Shown in pieces: positions 22,624 through 34,200 of a stretch of 64,000 bases of DNA (position 1 is the stretch's first letter; each line of letters starts with the position of its first letter). The stretch comes from Paraphoma chrysanthemicola. Its lineage: Eukaryota; Ascomycota; Dothideomycetes; Pleosporales; Phaeosphaeriaceae. A program made the position numbers and the translations under genes. The DNA lies in NCBI GenBank assembly GCA_020744225.1, contig JAGMWG010000017.1, positions 124,001 to 188,000 of the forward strand, in the 5' to 3' direction. Below the pieces are notes generated by a model that did no database searches, had not been told where the DNA came from, and saw only the letters and a program-made list of their open reading frames with translations.

Positions 22624-24529
22624 TCACTCATCCTCGACCCTTGCGTACAGTACTGTTCCATTGCTGTCCCCACCGGCCATACTTTTTGCGTCTTCGCGCC
22701 CTTTCTCTACATTCAAAACCCACAGCAATGGCGCCGGCAAGACCACCAAGATTGCCAAGAATATGAATGCTGGCCGAATACTCCCTGCATGGTCCACGAT
22801 CCAGCCTACAAATGCTGGCCCAAACGCGCTACTTCCTTTGTCGGTCACCGCATAAAGCGCGAAAAATGCTACTTCACTACCCTCAGGGATTAAAGGGGCG
22901 TAGACGGATCGCGCGTATGACGATATCCCGCCCATGACGATTCCATGCACGACAGCGATGGGATATATTTCCCAGGGTTTCTGAAGTCCGATGAACCCTA
23001 AATTCTTGAAGAGGGGGATGAATCCAAGCAGGCCGTACAGTGGTATGAGCTCCATGCCAGCAATGCAGAATAGTAGAACCGACTTGGGTTCAAGGGAGAA
23101 GTACTTCTGGACGTGCGGCCAAGCGAAAGCGCCAATGATGCCAGAACCAATGGATGTGATGGAGAGGAGCGCGATGGCGATTGTACCCATGTTGAGCTCG
23201 GTGCGTGCAAACAGGACCGCGGTGCCTGAAATGGTCGCGACGGCGTCTGAGAGGAGGAACCAGCTGATCAGAAAGATGAGGGTTTGACGTAAGCTCATTG
23301 CCTTGAGGAGAGTTTGCCAAAATGAACCAAGTGAGAAGGTGGTATAAAATAAGAATGTCTGGACTTTAGAATGCGATGAGATCGAGCTTTGCTGCTGGCT
23401 CGGTAGCGGTGGACCGGGTCTTGGACGCAACCAGAGCAGTGTAGGAATAGAGAAAACAGCCCACCAGACTCCAACAAGAAGTAGGATGACACGAATGGGC
23501 AAACTGGGTTGTTGTTTCTGGATGGCACTCTTACTGAAGAGCCAGAGCACAACAATGCTAATAATTTGGACCAGCACAGCTGCAATATAGCCATAGCCAA
23601 CTCCTTTACTCGACATTCGCGCGGAACGTTCCAAGTCCCGCGCCAGGCATTCGGCTTCGGATTGCACCATGTTTCCACCGCATTCGCCTGGATTCAGGGC
23701 CTCGAGCTCAACATCAGATGCTGAGTCAACGGATAGTGGTTTGATGCTGACATTGTCCGCATGTTTTGCAACAAGCACAGGTAAGAATGCGTTGAGCAGC
23801 ACGAAAGAGCAGCCGAGGCTTGTGACGCCAACTATGACCAGTATGGGAGCAAGAAAGTAGATTCGGGGTGTGATGAAGATGAAGAGTGCGCTGGCGACGG
23901 AGCCTGTGTAGGCAAAAGTCATGAGCATGTTCTTGCGGTACGGGCCTGGCCAAGTGTTAGCGGTCTGCACTACACTACACATGCAGACGATCCAAGCAAA
24001 GGCCCAGATGCCTAGACTTTGTTGTAAGATACCAGCAACGACTCTTAATGACGTACCATGATCTGCAAAGGAGCTGAAGCATACGAGGGTCAACGCTTGT
24101 ACCAACACCGCAGATGAGAAAGTGTACATGGCGAAACTGCTTGTCGATATCGTTGTGCCTAAAAATTCAATCATGCATTGCTCCGTGTCTGTCTTGCTCT
24201 GTACGTCACTCATCCGCAGTCTCCCGGCATCTGGAGCTCCAACACATGGCTTCGTTCGGTCGGAGAAGAAAACGCCATTTTCCCTGGCCAACTGCTCGAG
24301 AATGACAGGCAGGAACGCTCCTTTGCAGCTTTGAGTACTCTGAACAGTGTCATTGCGTCATTTAGTACGTACCAACCGCAACCACAGCAAACACTTCGGC
24401 TGCCACCGGATAAGCATACCAGCCGCTCAATTCTCGCCTTGTGGTCGGACTGGTGTCTTCCCCATCGTAATGTGGATGTGAATTCGACTGTCGGTAGTCG
24501 ATATACTGATTATCCTCGTCAAAGGACAT
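22624..24529 (-). CDS. atg22: Autophagy-related vacuolar amino-acid effluxer Atg22
   Basis: Three minus-strand exons, 24373-24529, 24057-24320 and 22624-23945, give 580 residues. Exon 1 starts MSFDEDNQ and carries the family segment TRRELSGWYAYPVAAEVF. Exon 2 continues GAFLPVILEQLARENGV. Intron 2 (23946-24056, 111 bp, GTACGT donor, GCTAAC branch) is a multiple of three without stops, so it can be misread as coding. Removing it joins ADHG to PYRKNMLM, the normal family arrangement. About ten to twelve hydrophobic segments follow, including the major-facilitator-like VYAPLIPEGSE, FFALYAVTDKGSS and FGPAFVGWI. Atg22 proteins export amino acids from the vacuole after autophagic breakdown. Intron 1 ends in AAG, which is unusual but needed to restore the conserved frame. 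Confidence 0.9.
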
Positions 24530-25325
24530 GCCGTTTTACGAGAGAACTGAAGAGTGGGTATGGCTCAGAAGAACTGTAGGTTTTTTGGTGCAGAGTACCG
24601 GTGCCACAACTGCAGGCCAGGACGAGTCAGGTAAGGCGTGATAGGGCCAGCTTAGTCAGAGTCAGGATGCCTGCTAACTTAGTTAAGTTAGACACGATCG
24701 CTCAATCCCGTAGAACGACCTACATTACACTTAGAGACAGATACTACAGCAGTGGACGCTATATTGATTGTTCGTTCAATTGCTTTGACGTTTTGTTCGC
24801 TCGATGGCCTCGCTCAGAAGCACCAATGGGACATTTCAGGAAGCCTGGAAGCCTGTTTGTGTAACCTTGAGTAGTGGTTCAATATGCTAAACCGCTGCAA
24901 CGCTCGCCTGTTGATGACCTCTCGCATCGAAAGAGAGCAATTTCGTTCTCTGGGAACTTGCCCAGGTGTAGCGCCATGCAGGTCATGAGTAGACCATGGT
25001 TCAAGCCCGCTGAGGGCCAAGTCACGGCTAATCGAGCATATCTTGTGGAAAGCGGCCATCTGGAATTCATTGAGGGTAGTCGTTCCATGTGGTCAATCAT
25101 TTATCTACCATGACAAGACGTCCTAAGAGCAAGTGAAGCCACAAATCGAGGTCAAAAATTGCGACAAATCTATGACGCACTGCTCACCGCGCTAGCCTCA
25201 CTCATATTCCAGGCACGGTACATACAGCTTCAATCATGTAATATGCCATACGCTCAAGATCCACAGCAGAAGCACAGCAACCATCACTTTGGCCTTCTGT
25301 TTCGGAAGCCAGCCAAACACCGGAA
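24530..25325. other. Intergenic region, divergent promoters of atg22 and the glycosylase gene
   Basis: About 800 bp between two divergent genes. No coding region, RNA gene or repeat was recognised. Confidence 0.5.
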
Positions 25326-26006
25326 ATGCCACCTATCTTGCGGAGCCGTCGTTCAGCCGCCGCTACCGAATCTGTGCACGCACGCCCAAGGCGAGTTTCG
25401 CCTTTACTTCAGCCGCCAGGGTTACAATTTCGACTCCAGCCCACCTCATTTGGGCTCATTCAAGAACGGATATGCTCCAGTCTTTATGCGCTCGTAGTGC
25501 AAGCTGTCTTATGGAATCAGACTCGTGGCTTGGTGGCTCGGCCTGTCCTGTTCACATTACTCACAAAGTATCCCACACCACGTCAGCTAGCTCTTGCTTC
25601 TATAGATGAACTCGCTGCTATGTTGCAGCCACTTGGGCTCCACAATATCCGCTCACTTCGTCTGATCGCCCTGGCGAACGCGTGGACTTCAGCACCACCC
25701 TGCAAAGAGCGCAGGTATCGAAAGCTTCATTATCCGTCACGAGGCTGTGGTTTAGATGTTCGACCGGGCGAGACTCTCAACTTCGATGATGAGCGGGAAG
25801 GTTGGGAGATTGGCCACCTCCCTGGCATTGGGGCGTACGCTCTCGACAGTTATCGCATATTTTATCGTGATAAATTACGAGTCACGCCTACTTGTGGAGT
25901 GGTTCCAGAGTGGAAGAGAGTCACCGCAGAAGACAAAGATCTCAAAGCTTACTTGAAGTGGAAATGGGCCACAGAAGAGGAAGTCAGTCATCTCGGGTTG
26001 AAATAG
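25326..26006 (+). CDS. MBD4-like HhH-GPD DNA glycosylase (G/T mismatch type)
   Basis: One exon, 226 residues. The catalytic domain of the MBD4 family is recognisable: LIQERICSSLYALVVQAVLWNQT, then a PTRQLALASIDELAAMLQPLG helix pair, then the helix-hairpin-helix and catalytic segment LPGIGAYALDSYRIF. The Asp at 174 corresponds to the catalytic Asp of MBD4. EWKRVTAEDKDLKAYLKW matches the family C-terminal helix. In animals MBD4 removes T from G:T pairs left by deamination of 5-methylcytosine. This protein has no methyl-CpG-binding domain, as is usual for fungal members. The N-terminal 35 residues are Arg-rich, fitting nuclear location. The start codon is not otherwise supported. Confidence 0.82.
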   Translation: MPPILRSRRSAAATESVHARPRRVSPLLQPPGLQFRLQPTSFGLIQERICSSLYALVVQAVLWNQTRGLVARPVLFTLLTKYPTPRQLALASIDELAAMLQPLGLHNIRSLRLIALANAWTSAPPCKERRYRKLHYPSRGCGLDVRPGETLNFDDEREGWEIGHLPGIGAYALDSYRIFYRDKLRVTPTCGVVPEWKRVTAEDKDLKAYLKWKWATEEEVSHLGLK

Positions 26007-26251
26007 AAAATGTTTGCTATGTGAAATCAAGCATCCAGCCGTCGTGGAAGGTCTTCAAATGGACAATTTCGCGGCCTATCACCATTCAAGTCCTTACATG
26101 CCCTGGGCTGTCCTCTAGGGATGAAACACCCGATTTTTGGCACCATTAAGCTTAAATTTGTAATCCGCCTCCTCCTGGTCTTGTTGAACGATTGCATACA
26201 CGTACTCTACGCATGCGCACTCCGCCACTGCGCGCATTGCTCACCGCTAAG

Positions 26252-27503
26252 TTAAAGCGCTATGGGTAGAAGGAGAGCGATGGCCAAAATTGACCCTGGT
26301 AGAAGCATATGATACTTCACCTGAACGATATTTGCAGTTCCCGTGGCTGACGGGCTTGGTCCTGTTGCCGAGGGTGAAGGACTTGGAGTACCAGAGAGCG
26401 TGCCATTCACCTGTTCGAGAGGCATCATGACCGCGTCCAAAACGTGCATCAGGCCATTGTGTGTTCTGTGTGCTGGGTTAACCGAATTCCTATACAGCGA
26501 TACAGACAGGCCCAATGTCATGAAAAGTGACCTACAGGACGTTTGCATTGATCAACTTTGCGTTGTTGAACCAGACACTTCGACTTGCACCTTGCCCTTC
26601 GACGCGCACCCTCACAGTACCGTTTTGAAGGGTTCTAAACTCTTGTCCATTGTATAGGTAGTCGCTGTATGCTACTTCGTCCAGAGTATGGAAAAGTATG
26701 GCATCTGATAGAGCCGTCTCATTCAGCCCGGCGTCAGGATTGCCCGCGCGGGCGAAAGCTTCGTTGCTCGGACCAAGACATGTCACATTCTTGCTGCCAT
26801 CGAGAGATGGCCAAAGTCTCGTGCGATTAAGCGCATTGTCTAAGGATGTGAGATTGGAACTCCGAATAGTTCTAGCACAAAGTTGTGGGGGGGTCAGAAG
26901 GCCGTCGACGATGTGAAATCGGCCACCGTCCCAAATCCCTTGATCTCCTTCAAGGGCAAGTAGACTGAGATCGGAAGACAATCCAGAGCGTATCGAAGAT
27001 TGCGGCATTCCATTTTGCCTGCTGAGGAGGAAGCGGTTCGAGCTCGGCTCCGAAGATCGGATGAAGACGACCTGTCCACTTGCTCGTTGCGAGCCTCCGA
27101 ATCTTGCGGCCATGCTGGTACCCACGCTTCGATTATTGTTCTGAGTTGTAAGCATGGTTGGAACCGTATTTCCGGCGCGTCCACTATCGCCAGTAAGATT
27201 TTCCTTGCTCAGGCTCGACACCAGGGTATGGTACTGCAGTACAGCCAAAAGTGTGGCGGGTGGGAGACTTGTCAATGAAATGCCATTTCTTTCCTGATAC
27301 GACGCAAACGCCTGGTCATTTGGTGCCAAGAAGGTGATGGGATAGTTGGAGGCATTACCGAGCAATGCATTGGCGAAAGCTGCATTGTCGCGGTAGAAAG
27401 CCGTAAAATTGGACAGGGCTGGAACTTTCGATATGGCCTCGAGGAGATTCTGCGCACGTGCAGCTTGCGCAGCTAAAAGGATGTAGAGAATTAAGCAAAG
27501 CAT
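26252..27503 (-). CDS. GPI-anchored cell-surface protein with two fasciclin (FAS1) domains
   Basis: Two minus-strand exons, 26536-27503 and 26252-26465 (intron 26466-26535, GTAGGT donor, GGTTAAC branch, CACAG acceptor), give 393 residues. Residues 1-18 are a signal peptide (MLCLILYILLAAQAARAQ). FAS1 domain 1 (about 20-205) shows ITFLAPNDQAF and a HIVDGLL end. FAS1 domain 2 (about 206-345) shows VTCLGPSNEAF, ILFHTL and, after the splice, NGLMHVLDAV. A Ser/Pro/Thr linker follows, then a hydrophobic tail of about 20 residues ending PIAL, as expected for GPI attachment. Many Asn-x-Ser/Thr sites are present. Fungal FAS1 proteins act in adhesion or wall integrity; the exact role is unknown. Confidence 0.88.
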
Positions 27504-29005
27504 TGTAGCGAACCTGAACGGTCCGGTCGGTCTGTGCGCCGCGGTGCTTCAGTTCAATCTTGTACAAAAAGGCAGCGACAGAGGCTCCCAGGGTCAGCCT
27601 GAGATGCAGAGCTATAAACGCAATCTTAAAAGCTCTTCGACATAGGCAGTCGATCATGCAAACCCCGCCAGCTGAGGTTCAGCTTCTCAGCCCTCCAGTC
27701 CTTTCAGTAGCATTCAGCCAATCAGACGAAATGTGGCTTTCAGCTCACGCTACGTTCCGCAAGTACTGGTGCGGGGAATTTCAGTTCGTAGATCTCACAG
27801 TCATCCAGTCTGTCATTATTGCTGCCACCCTGTTCCACGCTCGCAGGAGGACTGTAGCCGAATTGCGCCTGACCTAAGTGTGGACACAGACCCTGCACTT
27901 CCAACCCGCTACCGCGTACTTCTTGACCTTATGGTATGGACCTAAGTCGGAGCGGACAAGGCAGTCGCGCCAGCACTATGATACTGTGGCTGTAGCATAG
28001 AACGAAGCGTCCATATCCGTCAACCATTTAGCTCTATATCAGACTCACTAGACAAAGACACAATATATACCCATCGTTCTGCCGTATACAATAACGCTAA
28101 GCCTCGCTTTCCGCTGCCATAACAGACTTCGGGATCATTGCCCAAAACGCAGGGAAGATGCTACGCCCTATTCAGGTGCCCTCAAGTACGCCATCTGCGC
28201 TTGTACACTGGTGTGCTATGGCCTCTTGTCTGTAGCACCTAGATTTGTATCTAGTTGTTCTCGCCGACGCCTAGGGTGTCATTCAAGCCGACGTCAAGCT
28301 AGTCTAGGCCTCAACCAATCCCATGATGTCAAAATAGAAGTGGCAATCACTCCTCCACAATTGTGCATCAGCCAGTCTGCGCTTTGTTCCTACCAATCAC
28401 ATTCCCATGTTCAACCACCTTACATACCTTCTTGCATCGTCAACATCGGACAGGCTCGTCGTTCGTTGTAGCTTCCGCCGAGTGCTACATCTCATCGTGA
28501 GATACCTAGGAATACTAGCTACATCAGCGTGACCAATGAACGGCGCCGATTACCAATCCAATGCAGCGCCACAAGTCCAAGGATATCCAGTGTATTCAGT
28601 CCAGCCTAAATCTACTCCCATTCAATTCGCTCAGTCTCGACCGTGTTACCTAATCTGAGCGGGTATTCAATGTACATCACAGTCTTCTTCACGACTCCTC
28701 TGGGGATAATGTTGCTAGAAAACGCATGGGATGGAAATATCTACAGTCTGACAAAGGAGCCTTGCTTTGCTATATGCCTTTTTTTCATCTTGCCAAATAA
28801 TACACGCATAATACGGAGATAAGACCAGCCTTGTCACAGGAATGCAGTCACTGTACTGCCTGTGTCGTATTGCACTGCAGCCGAGTGTGTCGTCCCAAAG
28901 CGGCTCGAGATTCGTTCTGGCTACTGCCAAGCAAGCTGAAATTGGAATTGTTTTTCGGAAGTAAATCAATGACCGACTCCTTAGGCAGTAGATCTTGAAC
29001 TAAGC
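27504..29005. other. Intergenic region, no gene recognised
   Basis: About 1.5 kb between two minus-strand genes. Short open frames only, no domain signal, no RNA gene recognised. Composition is normal with no RIP signature. Confidence 0.55.
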
Positions 29006-30013
29006 TCAGCGTGGTAGCTCCTCCTCCTCCTCCCGTATTTTGGCAAGTCGTTTTCGCGTGGCAATGGAGCCATATATTGTCGCTAGTGAGGAAATCAATG
29101 GTAGCACTATGAAAACACCAATGAGCGCGGCGCATAAAATCATGGCAAATATCGCGAACCCGTATGCTGCTTGTTGAAGATCAGGATCTTGACTCCTAGA
29201 GCGTGCTGACAACGATAGGTTGAAGGCCGATAGAACGATAACAATGATACCAAACGCTGACACTGCGCTATTGTACTGATCCATGTATGGCACATAGCTT
29301 TCGGTCAAGGCATGGGGGAAGCCTTGCATGATGCTTGACACGGAAAACTTGTAAGGCGTGTATCGGTAAATGTTGTCGAGCCGATTTAATCGCAACTCGC
29401 CATATTGAAATCGTGCGTCCATGGTATTAGAGTCCTTGGGGTCGAGGTTTGGTAGTACTGTACGGGCAAATTCCGTCCAAGCTCGGTAGTCCAACTTCCC
29501 ATTGACCAGATGATATTCTTGTGCCACCTTCAAATCATGATCAAAGCGGATGAGGCAACAATAAGAGTACAAAAGTCCGCACGCAGCTCGGTGTAATTGA
29601 GGTTCGCGGGATATATATGCTTCCCAGAAATCGTAATTGAGCAGGAAATCCGGAAGTGGTTTGATGAATATTCTTGATTTTGCCCAAACAAGGTGAAGAT
29701 CTAGTTCTTCCGCGATCACAATCTCACGCCGCAGGAACTTTTGGTAGTACAAGGAGCGCGGAGCCCCATGGACGGCGATTAGCCACAGCATCTTGCGTAT
29801 GGCATTGAATCGAGAAAGATCGAAAAACGCACAGAGAAATCTGTGCACCTCATTTCTATGCTCAAATCGCAGTGGCTGCAGTTCCCTCGCTATGGGTGAT
29901 AGATCGTTGAAGGCTGCCGGCAGGACTAAGTCATCCCGAGCGATCAAGGAAGAAGTGGATGGGAATGGAGGCTTCGATGCTGGTGCGGCGATCTTTCCCC
30001 CAGATTTTTCCAT
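29006..30013 (-). CDS. Fungal membrane protein of unknown function, DUF6601-like
   Basis: One exon, 335 residues. The middle shows features I associate with the fungal DUF6601 family: RREIVIAEELDLHLVW, RIFIKPLPDFLL, then YGELRLNRLDNIYR. Two hydrophobic segments lie near the C-terminus: SAFGIIVIVLSAFNLSL (about 245-261) and a longer one from YGFAIFAMILCAALIGVF (about 285-315). An Arg/Lys/Glu-rich tail follows. This suggests a protein anchored by a hairpin, with most of its mass on one side of the membrane. Members are often labelled subtilisin-like in databases, but no protease triad is visible here. Function is unknown and the family name is from memory. Confidence 0.75.
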   Translation of the reverse strand: MEKSGGKIAAPASKPPFPSTSSLIARDDLVLPAAFNDLSPIARELQPLRFEHRNEVHRFLCAFFDLSRFNAIRKMLWLIAVHGAPRSLYYQKFLRREIVIAEELDLHLVWAKSRIFIKPLPDFLLNYDFWEAYISREPQLHRAACGLLYSYCCLIRFDHDLKVAQEYHLVNGKLDYRAWTEFARTVLPNLDPKDSNTMDARFQYGELRLNRLDNIYRYTPYKFSVSSIMQGFPHALTESYVPYMDQYNSAVSAFGIIVIVLSAFNLSLSARSRSQDPDLQQAAYGFAIFAMILCAALIGVFIVLPLISSLATIYGSIATRKRLAKIREEEEELPR

Positions 30014-30424
30014 GGAGAATGTAGTATGATGTTGTTTTCGGGAAACGATTGGAGTTGCAATAAGACTGGTCTGTCAAAAGTTCTTTCTAAGAACTTTAGA
30101 GTGGAGAAGTTTAGACAGATCTTGATATGGATCCGTGAACGATGTTAGGGCCACACCAATCTGGCGCTGCTCGGATGCTAGGAGGATGTCGTGAACGAAG
30201 TTGATTTCTTGAGAGAGGTCAGAACTTATGGTTCATGGTCTCGCAGATATTAGTACAACCGGACATATAATGACCCTATGAATTGTAAGAAAAACATTTA
30301 TCAAAATGATTTCATTTCCCACCGTCTGCGTAATCATTCAATATCAGCAGACACTAATTGAGAGAGAGAGTGTGTGTGTATGACTACATATATCGCAATC
30401 GTGACATAATTCGTGAAGTTGAAC
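30014..30424. other. Intergenic region with a short GA/GT dinucleotide run
   Basis: About 400 bp between the DUF6601-like gene and the small secreted protein gene. A (GA)n(GT)n run lies at about 30361-30380. No gene seen. Confidence 0.5.
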
Positions 30425-30727
30425 ATGAGGTCTACCTGTATCCTGGTCATTCTAGTTGTAAAGCTTTACCCCGGTGCTCAACGCGCAGCAATTTACTTAG
30501 CCCAGGGTTCGTCGCAACTAGAAGCACCCTCTAGTAATTATGAATGTGATAGCTCTAACACGACGCTCATGCAACGTTCGACTTTTCATCAAGCTAGGTC
30601 ATGCATACATTTTGATCCGATGTCGGTGAAAACCTGCAAGTCTGCCCTCTGCGTTGAGACATGCGCTGATTGGTCGAAATGGTGTAGCGCAGAGATTTCC
30701 GAAGAGCAAAGCCTTGATGCTACGTGA
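30425..30727 (+). CDS. Small secreted cysteine-containing protein
   Basis: One exon of 100 residues. The ATG at 30425 is preferred over the upstream GTG because it opens a signal peptide (MRSTCILVILVVKLYPGAQR). The mature part of about 78 residues contains six Cys (YEC, SC, TC, LC, TC, WC), an even number that could form three disulfides. It also has an Asn-x-Thr site. No known domain is recognised. It is the last gene before the RIP-mutated repeat block, which begins about 300 bp downstream, a position typical of fungal effector candidates. It keeps normal CpA and TpG and has no stop codons, so it is not visibly RIP-damaged. It could also be a chance frame. Confidence 0.5.
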   Translation: MRSTCILVILVVKLYPGAQRAAIYLAQGSSQLEAPSSNYECDSSNTTLMQRSTFHQARSCIHFDPMSVKTCKSALCVETCADWSKWCSAEISEEQSLDAT

Positions 30728-31023
30728 TGTCCTTGCAACTCCTTCTCGCGCGCTTAGACGGAACTAAACCTGTCTGTCTCGCTTTTTTGTCCTAATGGAG
30801 ATCGACCTGCTCTCATAAAAGAGCGATATGCCGTGGCAGTGTTACATTCCTAGAGTCGCATACGAAATCGAAGCTAATCGTTACGTACCTAGGTAGGTAT
30901 ACGCAAGTGCAACACGCACGTCAAAATAGATAACCTACCTGCAGCAGTTCCGCATTAGGACTTACGTCTACTAAGATATATGCACATAAAGTCGTTTTAA
31001 AATTACGATAATATTCTAGAGAG
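30728..31023. other. Transition from gene-rich to RIP-mutated DNA
   Basis: Composition shifts over about 200 bp. CpA and TpG are frequent to about 30960 and then nearly vanish. A palindromic ACCTAGGTAGGTA stretch lies near 30886-30899. Confidence 0.6.
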
Positions 31024-31202
31024 TGTAAGGCCTGCGCCTCCTAGAGCTCTTTCGAGTCCTATTACGTGCGTGCTAGCACTATATAAGCTAAGAGATCGCT
31101 AGAGAGTTCTCTAGCGATTCGTCTATCCTTATATAGAGATAATACATTTATATTTATCTATCTTAACGCTACTTGTACACTAATTAGCTCTCTTATCTTA
31201 TA
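31024..31202 (+). repeat. Solo LTR of the gypsy element, 179 bp
   Basis: It begins TGTAAGGCC and ends CTTATA (originally TG...CA). It has the same length and sequence type as the LTRs at 31401-31579 and 38814-38992. GAGAG stands on both sides (31019-31023 and 31203-31207), a 5-bp target duplication. A solo LTR forms by recombination between the two LTRs of a complete element. Confidence 0.85.
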
Positions 31203-34200
31203 GAGAGTATACTCTAATTATCTTAAAGAGATAATTATAAGTATTATCTATTATAAAAGAGAATTTAATTATTATAGAGAATCTAAGATACTACGTAATT
31301 AGAATTACTTAATTATTACTTTCTAAGAAAATTAAGCTAATATAAGAACGTAAACTAGAGCTAAACTTCTAGTATAAGATAAGAGAGCTAATTAGTACAC
31401 TATAAGGCCTACGCCTTACAGAGCTCTTTGTGTTCCTATTACGTGCGTGCTAGCACTATATAAGCTAAGAGATTGCTAGAGAACTCTCTAGTAATTCGTC
31501 TATCCTTACATAGAGACAATACATTTATATTTATTTACCTTAACGCTACTAGTGCACTAATTAGTCTATTTATCTTACATTTAAATCGCTCTAATTCTAT
31601 TAGTTATACTAGAGCGTTTTACAATACTATAAGCGCCTAACCTCTACTAATAGACTTATACACTCTTAGTAGAGATACCTCTAAGCCTTACGCTGTTAAA
31701 CCTAGGAATAACATTCTAATAAGAGAAACTCTGTATTCCTTTAGTAACTAGACACTTACTCTAAGTACTAATAGTTTAGAAGAAGAAGAGAACTCTTCTA
31801 TTAAGCTAGAAGACTCTAAAAGAGGTTAAAATAACTTGTATAAGTCTAACACAGACTATTAGATTTAAGAACTAGAGCTTTAGAAGAAATAGTAGCACTA
31901 ACACAACAAATTAAAGCGCTTAAAAGATTATTAACTCTAATATAAGGCTAGTAACTATAGTACTATTCTAATAAACGTAGCTAGATTAGCTATTACTACT
32001 ATACTTATAGTAAGGCTAACTACTATACTTCTATAACCTAATCTACTAAAGAAGTACAAGAAGTAAGATTACACTTAGTTTAACTGCTAGAAGCGTAACT
32101 ATAAGTATTACTTTAACTAAATCTCTTAGTTATTTACTATAGACTAATAAAAGATTAATTTTAAAGAATAATATATCTCTAAACTTCTAAAGTTACTATA
32201 GAGCGCCTAGGTGTATAATAGAGTTACGCCTATAGTATATATAATAAGATTTAGTCTTACAGAAGCTACTAAGCTGTCTATTCTAATAAGCTAGCTAACT
32301 TAGAAGAAGTTTAAAAAGATTATACTTAATACTCTAGGCTTAAAGATAGAGTGCTACTCTATTACTTACTTAGCCTTAAACTATAGACGCTAGAAGTAGA
32401 ATAAGTCTCCTATAGAGCTTCTTAACACTATACACTTCTTATAAAAGAAGTTATAAAAGAAGGTATCTAAAGAATATAAAGTTCTTTAATATACCTTTAC
32501 TTTACATTAAAAGATCTAGAATAATCTCTTCTAAGTAAAAGATAAGAATAAAATTACTCTTATATAGATTAAGAACCTTACTAATTATTTATAGCGCTAA
32601 TTACACTATAATATACCTCTAAAACCTAAGAATATAAAGAAGAAGATTAGCTGTCTGTATCTAACTGCAGCTAGTAACCTAGAGAACTTTAAAACTTCTA
32701 AAAAGTAGAAAAAAGGTTATATAGAATATTCTAGTTCTAAATAGACTAATTTAACTCTAAAGAGTAAATTAGCGCCTAATTCTACTTATATTACATATTA
32801 CTAATATAGAGAAGTAGAGTATAAAGTAAATATGTACACTAATAAGAAGAAAATAAACTCTCTAGCTAAGAAGAACTAGATAGAAAAAGAGAAGAAGTTA
32901 AAGAGCTAAGCGCTCTCTTCTTTACTTATATTATCTAACTAAAGTATAGCTTTTAAGACCTAATAAGAGAGGCTATTAGATAAGCTAACTCTAGAAGTAT
33001 ACTAATAGTAATAATAAGAATTAGAACTTCTAATTGCAAAAAAGCCCTAATTAACTTAGATTTAGAACTAAACCTACTTTCTAGCTTCTTTACAAAGAAA
33101 CTAGGCTTAAAGATTAACTCTCTTCTTTTATTAGAGGTAGAGGCTATAAATAAAATAAATATACTTCTAAATAGTACTACTATAGTAGAAGTTACTATTA
33201 CTAATTTATAAGAAAAAGTAAAATACTAACTAGTACCTTTTATAGTGTACACACTATAAAAGTTCTCTATTTATCTAGACTTACTATAGATAGATGCATA
33301 TAATCTAAAGTTAAACTTTATAGCTTAAAGAGTGCTCTCTAGAGTAAAAAGATAAAGAATTAGGCCTTAGTAACTAAAGTAGATCTAGAGAAAGTAGAAG
33401 ACTTTAACAGAAGTATATAAGATCTAACTTTATACGTTTTTGCGTGCCTAGTATTAAGTATAAATAGAGGTAGCCTAAACTAGACTAATATAGGCTAACT
33501 ACCTTCTTAATATTAAGAGTTCGCTAATATTTACTTAAATAAGAATGCTTAAGAACTTACTAAATACTTATAGTATAATCTAGCTATTAATTTAGTACTA
33601 GAGAGAGAACTGCTCTACTAGCTTATATATAACCTCTCTTCTAGTAAGCTAAATATTCTTTAAAAGTACCTAAAGAAATACTTAGAGAGAGAGTAGATTT
33701 ATTATTTAAGGTTACTAGTAGGAGCTTTAATTCTCTTTATAAAGAAGAAGAATAGCTTTCTATATCTCTGTATAGACTACTAAGGCTTAAATAAGGTAAC
33801 TATTAAAAATTAATATCTTTTACTCTTAATTACAGAATTCTTAGAGTACTTAGTAGTAGCTAGGTATTACTCTAAGTTAGATATATAAAATATATATTAT
33901 AGAATCTAAATTAGAGAAAGTAATAAGTAAAAGACTACCTTCTATACTAAATATAGTTATTTTAAGTATATAGTAATGCTTTTTAGCCTTATAAATGCTT
34001 CTACGTAATTCTAGACCTATATTAACTAAGTATTAGTAGGTTTAGTTAACGTAATATGTATTATCTATTTAGATAATGTCTTAATCTTTTCTAAGATAGA
34101 AGAGAAGTATATAGCTTATATTAAGAAAGTACTATTAAGATTATATAAGATAAAGCTATATATAAAGCTTTTAAAGTGCAAATAGTATACTTAGTACACT

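Noticed and set aside
23946..24056. Stop-free reading through Atg22 intron 2 as coding sequence
   Set aside because: The 111-bp segment has donor, GCTAAC branch and acceptor, and removing it restores the family sequence ADHG-PYRKN.
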